In this document: positions 53,444-62,536 of the stretch, in pieces
Numbering within the stretch: the first letter of the stretch is position 1
Layout of the letters: every line of letters begins with the position of its first letter
Assembly: GCF_007004655.1 (NCBI RefSeq)
Contig: NZ_ML660101.1
Span: forward strand, 98,637-162,636
Origin: Exilibacterium tricleocarpae
Lineage (GTDB): Bacteria > Pseudomonadota > Gammaproteobacteria > Pseudomonadales > Cellvibrionaceae
Direction of reading: 5' to 3'
DNA: 64,000 nt
The notes under the pieces: model-generated
The model's input: the letters and a program-made list of their open reading frames with translations, nothing else
Told to the model about the DNA's origin: nothing
The model's database searches: none
Translations under genes and position numbers: made by a program

Positions 53444-54605
53444 AAATTAACCGATGATTAAAAAATGGCTGTAAGTCTATGAAAATATAGCCAACACCAT
53501 TAGCCTAGGGCACAAATACCCGTCAAGGTGTGCCTTGATAGAAGTTTCAGTAAACGATTTTAAGCGACTTTTTTGCGAGCCCGGGGTTTTCTGAATAGCG
53601 CTGTGTGGACTTGTTCAAAGGTTTGGCTATATTGTAGCCAGGTTTTGGGTGGCATTGAAAGCCGCTGTAAAAGCGGCGGTAAGCTATTAGGGATAGACCC
53701 TCGCTTGTCACTTCGAATAGCTCGTCCCGTCCAATCAACCAGCTCCAAATAGTCAGTAAGACTAAACGGAACCCCAGGGCATGCCTTGTCCGTGATGCGA
53801 TCGGAAAAGTGCAGCAGCGGCTTTAAAGGCAAAGCAAAGCGACTAAAAGCGCCCTGCGTTTTCTGTTCTTTAATGGCGTTGGCCAAATCAAATCGCGGCG
53901 CTATACGTTCCTGGACGCTTGTGTAGTCGGAGCATTCAGGCATCTTGGTAAGGCCCCCTCGGATTGGATTGAGGTCAACGTAGACCATACAACTCAACAG
54001 AGCCTCTTCAGTTAACAACGCTTGGGACTTATAACGAGATTCCCAGAAGTGGCCGGTGCATTGATCTTCTTTATTAGCCTCTCTGGCAATAGGTTCGTTC
54101 AAGCACTTCATAAACCAGCTTAAATCGGTCAAGCGTTGGCGCCACACGGCGATGATGTCGGCGATGGTTGCCAATTCGGCAGGTGTCAAAGGCTCGCCGC
54201 TTTGATAACGTCGGGCTAGCAAGGGGCCTTTGTACAGGCTGGTCCAGCGTTTAATGACATCAGCATCATGCCAGCACTCGGCTTGCTCTGGATTGAGCTT
54301 GACGACGATATGGTAGTGGTTGGACATTACGGCATACGCACAGACGTCAATCGAGAACAGAGAAGATAACAACCGAATGCGGTTGACAATCCATTGGCGG
54401 CGGTGTTCGTAGTTTCGATTGGTGTGCTGATCGATGCCACATAAGAAGGTACGCCGGACACAACGGGAAACTACGTGGTAGTAGGGGGTATCTTGAACAG
54501 AGACGAGTGCTTTTCGAGGTCGAGTCATCGTTAGGTCCATTAACGATCGAGGAGTAGCGATCTTAGGATAAGAGTGTTAGATTGTCAATTTAGGAGTGCC
54601 TGTCC
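53341..54605 (-). mobile_element. RAYT (REP-associated tyrosine transposase) element
   Basis: One transposase gene is bordered by GGACAGGCACCGC at the left (53342) and the inverted AGTGCCTGTCC at the right (54594). Related border sequences without a transposase occur around 51.2, 55.5, 57.9 and 58.4 kb, and a decayed transposase copy lies at 57.9-58.4 kb. It has replaced the end of RHS module 3 and sits immediately left of the attI-like site. Confidence 0.7.
53560..54528 (-). CDS. REP-associated tyrosine transposase (IS200-like Y1 fold)
   Basis: A 322-residue transposase: TRPRKALVSVQDTPYYHVVS at the start, the HUH-type metal site in YAVMSNHYHIVVKLNP, and the family signatures CTGHFWESRYKSQALLTEEA and VYVDLNPIRGGL. 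The catalytic Tyr is expected in the central helix (LTDLSWFMKCLNEPIAREAN region). The second ATG (MTRPRK) is chosen; another lies four codons upstream and neither has a clear ribosome site. RAYTs mobilise or maintain REP palindromes; the GGACAGG elements of this window are probable substrates. Confidence 0.88.
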   Translation of the reverse strand: MTRPRKALVSVQDTPYYHVVSRCVRRTFLCGIDQHTNRNYEHRRQWIVNRIRLLSSLFSIDVCAYAVMSNHYHIVVKLNPEQAECWHDADVIKRWTSLYKGPLLARRYQSGEPLTPAELATIADIIAVWRQRLTDLSWFMKCLNEPIAREANKEDQCTGHFWESRYKSQALLTEEALLSCMVYVDLNPIRGGLTKMPECSDYTSVQERIAPRFDLANAIKEQKTQGAFSRFALPLKPLLHFSDRITDKACPGVPFSLTDYLELVDWTGRAIRSDKRGSIPNSLPPLLQRLSMPPKTWLQYSQTFEQVHTALFRKPRARKKVA

Positions 54606-54620
54606 CAGCAAACGCCATTG

Positions 54621-54650
54621 AGGGCTTGTTCCTCATAGACAGACTGTTAT
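54621..54650 (+). repeat. attI-like site heading the second cassette run
   Basis: A 30-bp sequence containing CTTGTTCCTCATAGACAGAC and ending in GTTAT. It matches 63849-63878, beside the integrase pseudogene, with two mismatches. Cassette genes with attC sites follow it on the plus strand, the polarity expected of attI. Confidence 0.6.
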
Positions 54651-54672
54651 ACCGATAAGGAGATTCAATAGT

Positions 54673-55014
54673 ATGAAAAAACATATAATAAAAGTTTTTT
54701 TTGTAATGGTTTCTAGTATCACTAGTGCTGCCTCTTTTGATAGAACAGATACTATACAAAGATTAGGGGCAATAGAGTCAAGATCAGACGGAGATTATAT
54801 TCTCCTCAATGGTTTTACATCGGCAGGTTCGTGTCCTAGAAGTTCTGCTGGTTATGTCATTGCTCGTTTTCGTTCCGGAGAGTTTGGAGCTAGGACTTTT
54901 TCTATGGCACTAGCTGCAAAAATTTCAGGTAAAAGAATCAGGCTTGCTGTTGACGATTCTCACAAAAATACCGCAGGCGAGTGTTTTGTTAACTCAATAG
55001 AAATCTCTGACTAA
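54673..55014 (+). CDS. Small exported cassette protein of unknown function
   Basis: Not recognised. 113 residues, with a signal peptide (HIIKVFFVMVSSITSAAS) and about 93 mature residues: FDRTDTIQRLGAIESRSDGD, YILLNGFTSAGSCPRSSAGY, ISGKRIRLAVDDSHKN, ECFVNSIEISD. Two cysteines (CPR and ECF) could form a disulfide. Ribosome site AAGGAG lies 13 bp upstream. It is the first gene after the attI-like site, the best-expressed position in an integron. Confidence 0.75.
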   Translation: MKKHIIKVFFVMVSSITSAASFDRTDTIQRLGAIESRSDGDYILLNGFTSAGSCPRSSAGYVIARFRSGEFGARTFSMALAAKISGKRIRLAVDDSHKNTAGECFVNSIEISD

Positions 55015-55106
55015 CAACGGCGTAACAAGCGCATTAACTTCGCGGTCTATGGCCGCCGGACAGCAAAAAGCTGCGCTTTTCACTGCCGGCTATGGAGGCG
55101 TTAGGC
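55009..55106 (+). repeat. attC site 9 (good consensus)
   Basis: Ends in exact GTTAGGC (55100-55106). The start is GACTAAC (55009) or GCGTAAC (55020). Interior arms CCGGACAGCAAAAAGC and GCGCTTTTCACTGCCGG pair with bulges, as in attC hairpins. Confidence 0.75.
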
Positions 55107-55176
55107 CTCAAGGAGAGTAGGTTGGATTCCGGTTACGTGTACATATGCAAAATGGTTAAAAACAGATATTGTTTCT

Positions 55177-55455
55177 GTGCGTATTGTTCAACCTAGAGGG
55201 AGGATTTGGCTTGAGATTACACAAGAGGAGCACATTGCCGGATATCTTGTTGATCAGACAATCAAACGCACAGATCTCGGTTTTATTGCTGAAGATTATG
55301 ATGATAAATACTTCTCGCCAGCAGTTGATATATCTGTAAACGCTGAAAGATTTGTAAATGAATTTGAACCTTATTCAATAATGATGACTACCGATTTATT
55401 TCATGAAGAAGGCTGCAATGAAGTTAATGAGCGATTCAATCCTCATCGGGCCTAA
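55177..55455 (+). CDS. Hypothetical cassette protein, N-terminus possibly frameshifted
   Basis: Not recognised. From GTG at 55177: RIVQPRGRIWLEITQEEHIA, GYLVDQTIKRTDLGFIAEDY, DDKYFSPAVDISVNAERFVN, FEPYSIMMTTDLFHEEGCNE. Protein-like coding continues upstream in the same frame (YAKWLKTDIVSV), and a well-placed ribosome site (AAGGAG, 55110) precedes TTG at 55122 in another frame (LDSGYVYI). A one-base indel near 55140 would join the two, so the gene may be broken or simply start at 55177. The stop lies in the next attC. Confidence 0.5.
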   Translation: MRIVQPRGRIWLEITQEEHIAGYLVDQTIKRTDLGFIAEDYDDKYFSPAVDISVNAERFVNEFEPYSIMMTTDLFHEEGCNEVNERFNPHRA

Positions 55456-55530
55456 CAAGAGCTGCTGTCGGAGAAAGTTTCCGCTACGCAACAGCAAGAA
55501 CAGGCACCGCTAAAAATCAACGCTAGAGGT
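55450..55530 (+). repeat. attC site 10 interrupted by a REP unit
   Basis: It starts with a perfect GCCTAAC (55450-55456) but its 3' half is missing. Instead ACAGGCACCGCTAAAAATCA (from 55500), the RAYT-type border sequence, follows and runs to the next gene's leader. Confidence 0.65.
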
Positions 55531-55534
55531 AAGT

Positions 55535-56227
55535 ATGGATCGAGTACCCTGCAAAAAATGTGGAGCTAAAGCACTGCCTTCGACGATTGAAAAAACTAAG
55601 GGCTATTGCATGCCATGTTTTAAAGGCCCAGACAAAAGATCCGAGTTGCAGAAATATGAAGATAAAGCCGTTCGCATGGGGCTTATGAAAGACTCAGACA
55701 GGGTAGCTCATTTGCCCGGTTTAGAGACTAAGGAGCTTAACGTATCTGATGAGCTTTTGCCTTTTGGACGTACTTACAAAGATGTTTTGAGGTGCAAAGA
55801 TGAAGCCGAACCTTACCAACTCTTAAGTAACTTGTCAGCTATCATTATGTATAAAGAACAGAGTCATGGACTGGAGTCTCTCTCTCAAGAAGAGCGATAT
55901 ATTTATGCCGTAGATGGAATGTTGACAGAAGTAAACAATGGTGGATTTTATCAATTCTTTTTTAACAGCACTGGTGAGTTGTCTTATGATTTAGTACCAG
56001 CACTTGAGGTAATTGGCTCAACACTATTTAAAACAATAGCGTTAAAAGCAGTTAAGATTTTTGGCGAAATTCCATCTCTAGACGAAGATTCGAGATATTC
56101 ACACCTTGATAGTATTACAGAAAATGATGAATTACAGCTTTGGGATAAATGCGATAGTGAGTTCTATGATTGTGGCGAGGAAATTGAATCGATGGCCTTA
56201 GCTTATGCGCAAATCAATCTCGTCTAA
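55535..56227 (+). CDS. DUF4375 protein with an N-terminal zinc ribbon (cassette gene)
   Basis: 230 residues. The N-terminus has CKKCGAKALPSTIEKTKGYCMPC, two Cys pairs fit for zinc. The C-terminal domain matches DUF4375 as I recall it: EERYIYAVDGMLTEVNNGGF, YQFFFNSTGELSYDLVPALE, VIGSTLFKTIALKAVKIFGE. DUF4375 (related to the DNA-mimic protein DMP19) is frequent in cassettes and in immunity or defence loci. ATG at 55535 follows AGAGGTAAG. Stop in the next attC core. Confidence 0.75.
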   Translation: MDRVPCKKCGAKALPSTIEKTKGYCMPCFKGPDKRSELQKYEDKAVRMGLMKDSDRVAHLPGLETKELNVSDELLPFGRTYKDVLRCKDEAEPYQLLSNLSAIIMYKEQSHGLESLSQEERYIYAVDGMLTEVNNGGFYQFFFNSTGELSYDLVPALEVIGSTLFKTIALKAVKIFGEIPSLDEDSRYSHLDSITENDELQLWDKCDSEFYDCGEEIESMALAYAQINLV

Positions 56228-56320
56228 CTTTAACAAAAGCATTGTAGCGGGCAAGCCGTTGAAAAGCGCGGCTGGGACGTCATCGCTATCGCTCTTCCGT
56301 CTCAGAGCTTTGTGTTAAGT
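56222..56320 (+). repeat. attC site 11 (good consensus)
   Basis: Exact GTCTAAC (RYYYAAC) and exact GTTAAGT (GTTRRRY), 99 nt apart; the outer arms AACAAAAGC and GCTTTGTGTT are complementary. Interior AAAAGCGCGGC pairs weakly with later G-rich sequence. Confidence 0.8.
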
Positions 56321-56352
56321 GCCCGTGTCATTCAAAAACCAGGGAAAATATT

Positions 56353-56853
56353 TTGCAAAACCTTATCGCTGTTATTTTTTTATTGCTCGCGGCAAAAGCA
56401 TCAGCCCTTGAAATATCCGATTTCAAATTTGGCCATATGTGTGGTATTAATAAAGATGATATGGGGTGGGTCTGCTTTGAGGCAGAGAAAATATATATTA
56501 CAGGGCAAAGTTTATGCGTGTCGAAAAATGAAGTTCTCAAGTGTACATGGTATGGCTTCTCATTTAATTACACTGGAGCTAAGAAGGGTCAGAAAATTAG
56601 GTGTAACCATACACAGTCCAACCCTATTTATGACATTAACCTTGATTCAGCTAGTGAAAAGCCAAGCACAATAGGTAGTTATACTTTTACTCTTGAGAAG
56701 GAAGAAGGGCATTTCGTAAATCCTCAATATTCTGTCTTAGGTACTTCTGGTAAGAGTAAGCCGCTTAAAATAGAGCAAAAAACTCATTGTATTAGTGAGG
56801 GAAAGAAAGTTTTTGGGTATAAATTTATTTCTATTTATCCATCAAGCAAATAG
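56353..56853 (+). CDS. Exported cassette protein of unknown function
   Basis: Not recognised. 166 residues; the start is TTG after AGGGAAAATA. Signal peptide MQNLIAVIFLLLAAKASA, then a probably disulfide-rich mature part: FGHMCGINKDDMGWVCFEAE, ITGQSLCVSKNEVLKCTWYG, GQKIRCNHTQSNPIYDINLD, GSYTFTLEKEEGHFVNPQYS, KIEQKTHCISEGKKVFGYKF. Six cysteines suit a periplasmic or secreted protein. Confidence 0.7.
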   Translation: MQNLIAVIFLLLAAKASALEISDFKFGHMCGINKDDMGWVCFEAEKIYITGQSLCVSKNEVLKCTWYGFSFNYTGAKKGQKIRCNHTQSNPIYDINLDSASEKPSTIGSYTFTLEKEEGHFVNPQYSVLGTSGKSKPLKIEQKTHCISEGKKVFGYKFISIYPSSK

Positions 56854-56939
56854 CAAAAGTGTTGTGTTCGCACGCAAAAAACGCATGCTTGGACAGCTTT
56901 TGTGCTGCTCCAGCCTCCCCATGTCCAGGCGTTATAGGC
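56847..56939 (+). repeat. attC-like site 12
   Basis: Ends GGCGTTATAGGC, a common attC 3' end; the 5' core is degenerate (AAATAGC where AACAAAT-like sequence is expected). The arms AGCAAAAGTGTTGTG and GACAGCTTTTGTGCTG-like sequence pair. Confidence 0.6.
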
Positions 56940-56981
56940 AACCTTTTTTTGTGGTTTTGAATCGAATTAAAAGAAGTGAAA

Positions 56982-57812
56982 ATGGGTAAGTTAAAATTTA
57001 CAGTATTAGCATTGGCAATGGGGACAACTGCAATACCATCAAAGGCCGATGATCACTCGGTATTAGCTACGGACAATATTGAGTGGGGTCTACTTAACCC
57101 TCTCAGAGGCGATGCCAGCCCAAGAGCAGCCGACTTATGGGGAGATCGCACCAAAGGTATAGCAACAGGTATGTTAGTGAAGTTTAAAAAAGGGTTCTCT
57201 TCACCACCACATATCCATAACATTACCTACCGCGGCGTAGTAATCGAAGGGTTAATGCATAACGACGATCCCGCGGCAGAGAAAATGTGGCTGCCACCCG
57301 GCTCGTTTTGGACTCAACCTGCGGGTGAAAGCCATATCACAGCAGCGGATGGGCCAGATAATCTCATCTACCTAGAAATCGACAGCGGTCCGTACCTCGT
57401 TCTTTCTGCAGAAAAGGCGTTTGATAATGGGGAGCGTCCAATAAATTTAGATGAGCGCAATCTGGTTTGGCTCGATGCTAGAGATGTGAAGCAGCTGGAG
57501 AAAAGCACCGTACAAATAGCGTACTTATGGGGGAAGCCTCATCTAGCTAATGGCAGCTTTGTCAAACTACCAGCAGGCTTCAAAGGTTCAATCGAAAACG
57601 ACAATGGGTTAAAAGCTGTAGTAGTGAGAGGTAAAGCTACCCATCAATGGAATAACAACGAAGCGAGAATCGCGCTATCGCCAAGCAGCTTCTTCAGCTC
57701 TAAAGCGAAAGGTGAACACAAAATTACTGTTGAGACTGAAATGGTTCTCTACATTAACTCAAATGGCAGGTACGCTGTAGAGCAACCGGTTGCGCCACGA
57801 CAAGCGCATTAA
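56982..57812 (+). CDS. Exported DUF4437 cupin protein (cassette gene)
   Basis: 276 residues; a signal peptide (GKLKFTVLALAMGTTAIPSKA) then two cupin halves. The first matches the ChrR-like/DUF4437 pattern as I recall it: IEWGLLNPLRGDASPRAADL, WGDRTKGIATGMLVKFKKGF, SSPPHIHNITYRGVVIEGLM, HNDDPAAEKMWLPPGSFWTQ, PAGESHITAA. The PPHIHN and ESHITA histidines would bind a metal. The second half lacks most of these His residues. ATG at 56982 is preferred to GTG at 56976. It is the largest enzyme-like cassette gene and the last of the second run. Confidence 0.85.
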   Translation: MGKLKFTVLALAMGTTAIPSKADDHSVLATDNIEWGLLNPLRGDASPRAADLWGDRTKGIATGMLVKFKKGFSSPPHIHNITYRGVVIEGLMHNDDPAAEKMWLPPGSFWTQPAGESHITAADGPDNLIYLEIDSGPYLVLSAEKAFDNGERPINLDERNLVWLDARDVKQLEKSTVQIAYLWGKPHLANGSFVKLPAGFKGSIENDNGLKAVVVRGKATHQWNNNEARIALSPSSFFSSKAKGEHKITVETEMVLYINSNGRYAVEQPVAPRQAH

Positions 57813-57870
57813 GTGTACTACGCCCTTTAGGGTTCCGTCCGACGCGCTAGAGCGTACCGCTTATGCACGA
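57803..57870 (+). repeat. attC relic 13 ending the second cassette run
   Basis: CGCATTAAGTG at the cupin stop and CGCTTATGC near 57860 look like decayed cores (GTTATGC with one change). A REP border (GGGACAGGCATTCT) follows at 57887. Confidence 0.4.
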
Positions 57871-57949
57871 GAGAATAGGGACAGGCATTCTCAAAATACC
57901 CACCTGAGTTATGCACAGTCGCTTTATCAGCATGGCTGAGATTGTTGAA

Positions 57950-58440
57950 ATAACGTAAAAATCAACTGCGATGTTTAGGAAAATGCCTTAGGATTGGTGA
58001 GGAATATCTGGCGCCACTAATTTAACGCGCAAAAACCTTTGAAAACATGTCTTGTTGAGGTTTTCAGAAGGAGATTTTAAACGGTTTTAAAGACAGATCG
58101 AAGTGATTAAGCACCCCTTATGTTTTCTGCTCGCCAATGGTGTTGACCAAATCAAATTGCGGCGCTATACGTTCCTTGACACCGGTGTAACCAGAGCATT
58201 CATGCGCCTTGGCCAGGCCTGTCTGGATTGGATTGAGGTCAACACAGGCCATGCAAGACAATCATGCTTCCTCAGTTAACAGCACTTATGACCTTTGCCG
58301 GGACTCCCGGAAATGGCCGGTTCTCTGGTCCTCTTTGTTGGCTTGCCCGGCAATAGGCTCGTTTAGGCATTTCATAAACCGGCTTAAATCGATGAGGCAC
58401 TTAAAGGTAACGAGGACAGGTCTCTCTAAAACACCTGTAT
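57950..58440 (-). pseudogene. Decayed RAYT transposase copy
   Basis: Segments match the intact RAYT gene on the same strand: CGGCGCTATACGTTCCT with flanks (58155 against 53894), GGATTGGATTGAGGTCAACA (58230 against 53960), GGCAATAGGCTCGTTTAGGC (58350 against 54088) and CATTTCATAAACC. No frame stays open. REP borders lie on both sides (GGGACAGGCATTC at 57887, GAGGACAGGTCTCTCT at 58411), so this is an older insertion of the same element type. The rest of 57813-58637 holds no other gene. Confidence 0.75.
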
Positions 58441-58559
58441 GTCAATGAGATACAGCATCAAACTGCAGCGGAATACGGTATTGGTTTCAATCCAGTTGAT
58501 TGGATTCACAGAGCCGGTAAAAACCAGCAATTCTAAATATATTCATCACTTTCAGCTAT

Positions 58560-58576
58560 TTTCAAATACTTTGAAA
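58560..58576. promoter_or_regulatory. Palindrome upstream of the excisionase-like gene
   Basis: TTTCAAA-TAC-TTTGAAA is a perfect 7-bp-arm dyad 62 bp upstream of the HTH gene; TTTCAACATATTTTAA-like sequence nearer the start may be a second, weaker site. A likely autoregulatory target. Confidence 0.4.
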
Positions 58577-58637
58577 GCTCTCTATATCTTTTGAGCGGAT
58601 TTTAAGTATGTTAAGCTCTTTCAACATATTTTAAGTC

Positions 58638-58862
58638 ATGCCCAGCAAACCATCTGCGATAACAATAGAAGCCGAAAAGCTCCTGAAAGTGCGGGAGCCG
58701 ACCGTCAGACCCCGGATATATGATCGGGAGCTGCGTGCCATAAAACTCGGGCGGGAGTTGCGGATGGCAGTCAAGGATCTGGAGGCTTTTATCAATCAGC
58801 ACGCGACTTTCGAGCCGAGCTGGCACCAACACTACTGGTATCAACACAAAGAGAGCGGCTGA
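58638..58862 (+). CDS. Excisionase-family helix-turn-helix protein
   Basis: A 74-residue MerR-like winged-helix protein of the excisionase type: ITIEEA-like AITIEAEKLLKVREPTVRPR, then IYDRELRAIKLGRELRMAVKDLEAFINQ. Single-domain proteins like this act as recombination directionality factors or small regulators. The only recombinases nearby are XerC and the dead IntI, so it may be a remnant of a lost element or a regulator of the P-type ATPase gene 32 bp downstream. Confidence 0.8.
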   Translation: MPSKPSAITIEAEKLLKVREPTVRPRIYDRELRAIKLGRELRMAVKDLEAFINQHATFEPSWHQHYWYQHKESG

Positions 58863-58894
58863 CGTGTGTCAGCCGCGGCGCTGAACAGGATAGG

Positions 58895-61627
58895 GTGGGA
58901 ATGCCGCAAGCAAAAATCGATGCAGAGATAAAGACCAGTCCACCCTCAGAATGGCACCATCGATCTTTTGCCGAAGCTCTCGCGGTGTTCGGCTCCAATG
59001 CCGAAACCGGCCTGGCCAACGATGACGTGCACCAGCGCCGCTCAAGCTGCGGCCCCAATCGCCTGCCCGAACCACGACGGCAGGGACCGCTGTTGAGGTT
59101 TCTGCTGCAATTCCACAACGTCTTAATCTATGTCCTGCTGGCGGCGGCCGGGACCACCGCCGTGCTCGGCCACTGGGTCGACACCGGGGTTATTCTGGCC
59201 GTGGTGGTGGTTAACGCCGTTATCGGCTTTGTCCAGGAAGGAAAAGCCGAACAGGCGCTGGCAGCCATTCGCGATATGCTCGCACCCAAGGCCACCGTGG
59301 TGCGGGCAGGTCGAAGGCAGACCATCGCCGGTGAGGATATCGTGCCCGGTGATATCGTGATAGTGGAAGCGGGGGACCGGGTGCCGGCCGACCTGCGGCT
59401 ACTGGAAGTCCGCGGATTGAAGATTCAGGAAGCGGCACTGACCGGGGAATCTGTTGCCGTTGACAAAGCACCCGATGCAGTTTCGCCCTCTGCCCCGCTC
59501 GGCGATCGCCAATCCCTGGCTTTCAGCGGCACCATGGTTGCAGCCGGACAGGGCAAGGGTATTGCTGTGGCAACCGGCGCCGCCACCGAACTGGGGCGGG
59601 TAAGCGGACTGATCGCCGAGGTGCAGCCCACCACCACACCGCTGATCCGCCAGATGGCGGTATTCGCCAAATGGCTGACGCTGACTATTCTTGCCATCAG
59701 CGCGGCAATTTTATTGTTCGGATTGACCCTGGCGGACTATAGTTTTAGTGACTTGTTTATGGCCGTGGTCGGTTTATCGGTGGCCGCTATTCCCGAGGGG
59801 CTGCCGGCAATTTTGACGGTGACCCTGGCGATTGGCGTGCAAGGTATGGCGCAGCGGCACGCTATCGTTCGCCGCCTACCGGCGATAGAAGCGCTGGGAT
59901 CGGTGTCGGTAATCTGCTCGGACAAGACCGGAACCCTGACCAAAAATGAAATGACGGTAGCCTCGGTGGCGACAGCCAAGCGGCTGTTTGCCGTTTCGGG
60001 ATCGGGCTATGCCCCCCACGGCGGCTTCTTGCTCGACGGCGCTGATATCGCTGCCGCCGACTATCCACTGCTTATCGATCTGTCGCGCGGGGCACTGCTG
60101 TGCAGCGAGGCGGAACTTTCCGGTCACGACGAAGAATGGACGGTTATCGGCGACCCGATGGAAGGTGCACTTTTAACCTTGGCGCACAAAGCGGGTCTTG
60201 ACCCGACCTTCGAACGCCGCGCCAACCCGCAGACCGATGCCATTCCCTTCGACGCCCAGCACCGTTTTATGGCGAGTCTCCACCACGACCATACGGGAGA
60301 GGCCGCCATCTATGTAAAAGGGGCCCCTGAGCGGCTGTTGCAGATGTGCGCACACCAGCGCCGGGAGGACCACAGCGACGAGCCCATCGACCTCGACCAC
60401 TGGCATGCCCAGGCCCACGCCGTGGCTGACCGCGGCCAGCGTGTGCTCGCCATCGCCACAAAGAAAACCCGTGGCGATCACCAGGCGCTCGTGTTCGACG
60501 ATGTGGAGGACAACCTGACGTTACTGGGGCTCGTCGGCCTGATCGACCCACCACGGGAGGAGGCGGTCGCGGCCGTCGCGCAATGCCGGGCTGCCGGCAT
60601 TCAAGTCAAGATGATTACCGGCGACCACGCCGGCACGGCTCGGGCCATCGCCCGCCAGCTCGGCTTGGGAAACACCGATACGGTGCTGCAGGGAACCGAT
60701 ATCGACGCTCTCGATGGCGATGCCCTGTGCAGGCAGGCAACGCAGGTCGACGTCTTCGCCCGCACCAGCCCCGAACACAAACTGCGCCTGGTCGAAGCGC
60801 TGCAGCACAGCGGCGCGGTGGTCGCCATGACCGGTGACGGTGTCAATGACGCACCGGCGCTCAAGCGGGCCGATATCGGAATCGCTATGGGCCGCAAGGG
60901 TACGGAAGCGGCCAAGGAAGCGGCGGAGATCGTGCTGGCCGACGATAACTTCGCCACTATTGCCGCGGCGGTAAACGCCGGTCGGACGGTCTATGACAAT
61001 CTCAAGAAGGCCATTGTCTTCTTACTGCCGGTCAACGGCGGTGAGTCCCTGAGTCTTATTATCGCGATTTTACTCGGCCTGACCCTGCCGATTACGCCGG
61101 TACAGATTCTCTGGGTCAATATGGTCAGCTCCGTGGTGTTGGCTATGACCCTGGCATTCGAGCAATCGGAGCGCGGCGTTATGCAGCGGCCGCCGCGCCG
61201 CCCGGACGAGCCTATTCTCTCCCACTTCGTGGTATGGCGCGTCGCCCTGGTCTCAGCGCTTTTCTGCGGCGGGATCTTCGGCAAATTCGCTTTTGCCCAG
61301 ACCCAGGGGGCCAGTGTGGAGGAGGCGCGAACCATCGCGGTCAATACCCTGGTGGTGATGGAGATTTTCTACCTGTTCTCGGTGCGCTACCTCAACAATC
61401 CTTCGCTGACTCTGCGAGGTATCGCCGGCACCCGGCCGGTGCTTATCGCAATCTCGGCAGTTACCGCACTGCAGTTTTTATTTACCTACGCGCCGTTTAT
61501 GGAAGCGTTTTTCGACACCCGTCCGCTGAGCCTGCAGGAAGGCCTGCAGATCGTCGCCGTTGGGGTAGCGCTGCTGTTGGTTCTGGAATTCGAGAAGCAG
61601 ATGCGCCACCGGCTGGTGTCGCACTGA
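58895..61627 (+). CDS. P-type cation-transporting ATPase (type II, calcium/PMR1-like)
   Basis: A 910-residue pump. The N-terminal cation ATPase domain ([20 protein letters not shown]) precedes membrane pairs; A-domain TGES is in [15 protein letters not shown]; the helix-4 motif is [19 protein letters not shown]; phosphorylation motif [26 protein letters not shown] in the nucleotide domain; [22 protein letters not shown]; and the C-terminal six-helix domain with [24 protein letters not shown] and the overall order place it in P2-type ATPases (Ca2+, Mn2+ or Na+). Starts at GTG 58895 or ATG 58901 are equally plausible. GC content returns to backbone level. Confidence 0.95.
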   Translation: MGMPQAKIDAEIKTSPPSEWHHRSFAEALAVFGSNAETGLANDDVHQRRSSCGPNRLPEPRRQGPLLRFLLQFHNVLIYVLLAAAGTTAVLGHWVDTGVILAVVVVNAVIGFVQEGKAEQALAAIRDMLAPKATVVRAGRRQTIAGEDIVPGDIVIVEAGDRVPADLRLLEVRGLKIQEAALTGESVAVDKAPDAVSPSAPLGDRQSLAFSGTMVAAGQGKGIAVATGAATELGRVSGLIAEVQPTTTPLIRQMAVFAKWLTLTILAISAAILLFGLTLADYSFSDLFMAVVGLSVAAIPEGLPAILTVTLAIGVQGMAQRHAIVRRLPAIEALGSVSVICSDKTGTLTKNEMTVASVATAKRLFAVSGSGYAPHGGFLLDGADIAAADYPLLIDLSRGALLCSEAELSGHDEEWTVIGDPMEGALLTLAHKAGLDPTFERRANPQTDAIPFDAQHRFMASLHHDHTGEAAIYVKGAPERLLQMCAHQRREDHSDEPIDLDHWHAQAHAVADRGQRVLAIATKKTRGDHQALVFDDVEDNLTLLGLVGLIDPPREEAVAAVAQCRAAGIQVKMITGDHAGTARAIARQLGLGNTDTVLQGTDIDALDGDALCRQATQVDVFARTSPEHKLRLVEALQHSGAVVAMTGDGVNDAPALKRADIGIAMGRKGTEAAKEAAEIVLADDNFATIAAAVNAGRTVYDNLKKAIVFLLPVNGGESLSLIIAILLGLTLPITPVQILWVNMVSSVVLAMTLAFEQSERGVMQRPPRRPDEPILSHFVVWRVALVSALFCGGIFGKFAFAQTQGASVEEARTIAVNTLVVMEIFYLFSVRYLNNPSLTLRGIAGTRPVLIAISAVTALQFLFTYAPFMEAFFDTRPLSLQEGLQIVAVGVALLLVLEFEKQMRHRLVSH

Positions 61628-61712
61628 TCAGGTAATTCAGCACCGGAATTAGCGCACAGAAGCTAGAACAGCTTTCCGCGCCTTTACTTCCTCTCTTTGA
61701 CCAACCAATTAT

Positions 61713-61777
61713 ATAGGCTATTACAATGGCCTATTTGTATGTAAAGTTGAGTTTATATAGCTATTATAGTGGCCAAT
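61713..61777 (+). promoter_or_regulatory. Twin operator-like repeats before hipA
   Basis: ATAGGCTATTACAATGGCC (61713) and ATAGCTATTATAGTGGCC (61757) are direct repeats 44 bp apart. The first also has palindromic ends (ATAGGC/GCCTAT). They lie 14-78 bp upstream of the hipA relic, where HipB-type repressors bind their own promoter. Confidence 0.55.
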
Positions 61778-61790
61778 GTGAGGGCTTGTG

Positions 61791-62511
61791 ATGAAAAAGC
61801 AAGCAACGGTAGAGATATTCAGGGAGGGCCACTGGTGGGCGGCCGCCACGATCACGCCTGCGGATTTGGCAGCTGGCCACAATGGCGCTTGCCGAATGGA
61901 GTATTTGCTGGATTATGCCTGTGAACATATTGATGATCCACAGGCGGTGAAGGCTGGTGTCAGTTGTCGTTACCCTGTTGATTTCGATCTGCATGATGAG
62001 CAAAGCTGGCCTGCTTTTTTGTTGGATATTCTCCCTGGCGGGGCCGGCCGTGCCCACTGGTTGAAGCGATTGGAAATAGCTGATGAAGATGCAGCTGACT
62101 GGCCTTTGTTGTTGCGCGGGACGGCTTTTCCTCCGGGCAATTTGCGTATTAGAGAGGCTGTTGATGCCCGGTCAACTGATACAATACCTTCGTTATGAAA
62201 ATGGCCTGGTGACTTTGACTCCGCTGTTTGATTTTGCTCCCATGTATTTGGACCCTGAAGGTATCCCGCGAGCCTGTCGCCGGGAGGGTGAGCAAGAGGT
62301 TGGGGGCTGCCCAGTCTGGGAAAAAGTCATTGCTGCTTTGCCAGGCGGTATTTCCCGGGAGCGACTAAAGGTTGAGCTTACAGCCTTCGCTGGTTTACTG
62401 GAGCAATTGCCGGGTATCATGGACAGTGCCCAGGTCGATCGCGAGATTATCACTGCTCGAATGCCTGTGATAGAACAGCATGTTGCGCAGTTAAAAGCGC
62501 TGGGTAATTAG
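61791..62511 (+). pseudogene. HipA-family toxin kinase, deleted and frameshifted
   Basis: The first part is the HipA N-terminal region: KKQATVEIFREGHWWAAATI, CRMEYLLDYACEHIDDPQAV, SWPAFLLDILPGGAGRAHWL, LLLRGTAFPPGNLRIREA. It passes directly to the C-terminal end (ARSTDT, then in another frame RYENGLVTLTPLFDFAPMYL, DPEGIPRACR). About 150-180 residues, including the kinase catalytic loop, are missing, and a one-base shift lies near 62190. The remaining toxin cannot phosphorylate targets such as glutamyl-tRNA synthetase. Confidence 0.75.
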
Positions 62512-62536
62512 CGCGTCTATTCAACGAGGTCGTACG

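Noticed and set aside
58209..58448. A 79-residue plus-strand protein
   Set aside because: It is antisense to the decayed RAYT copy.
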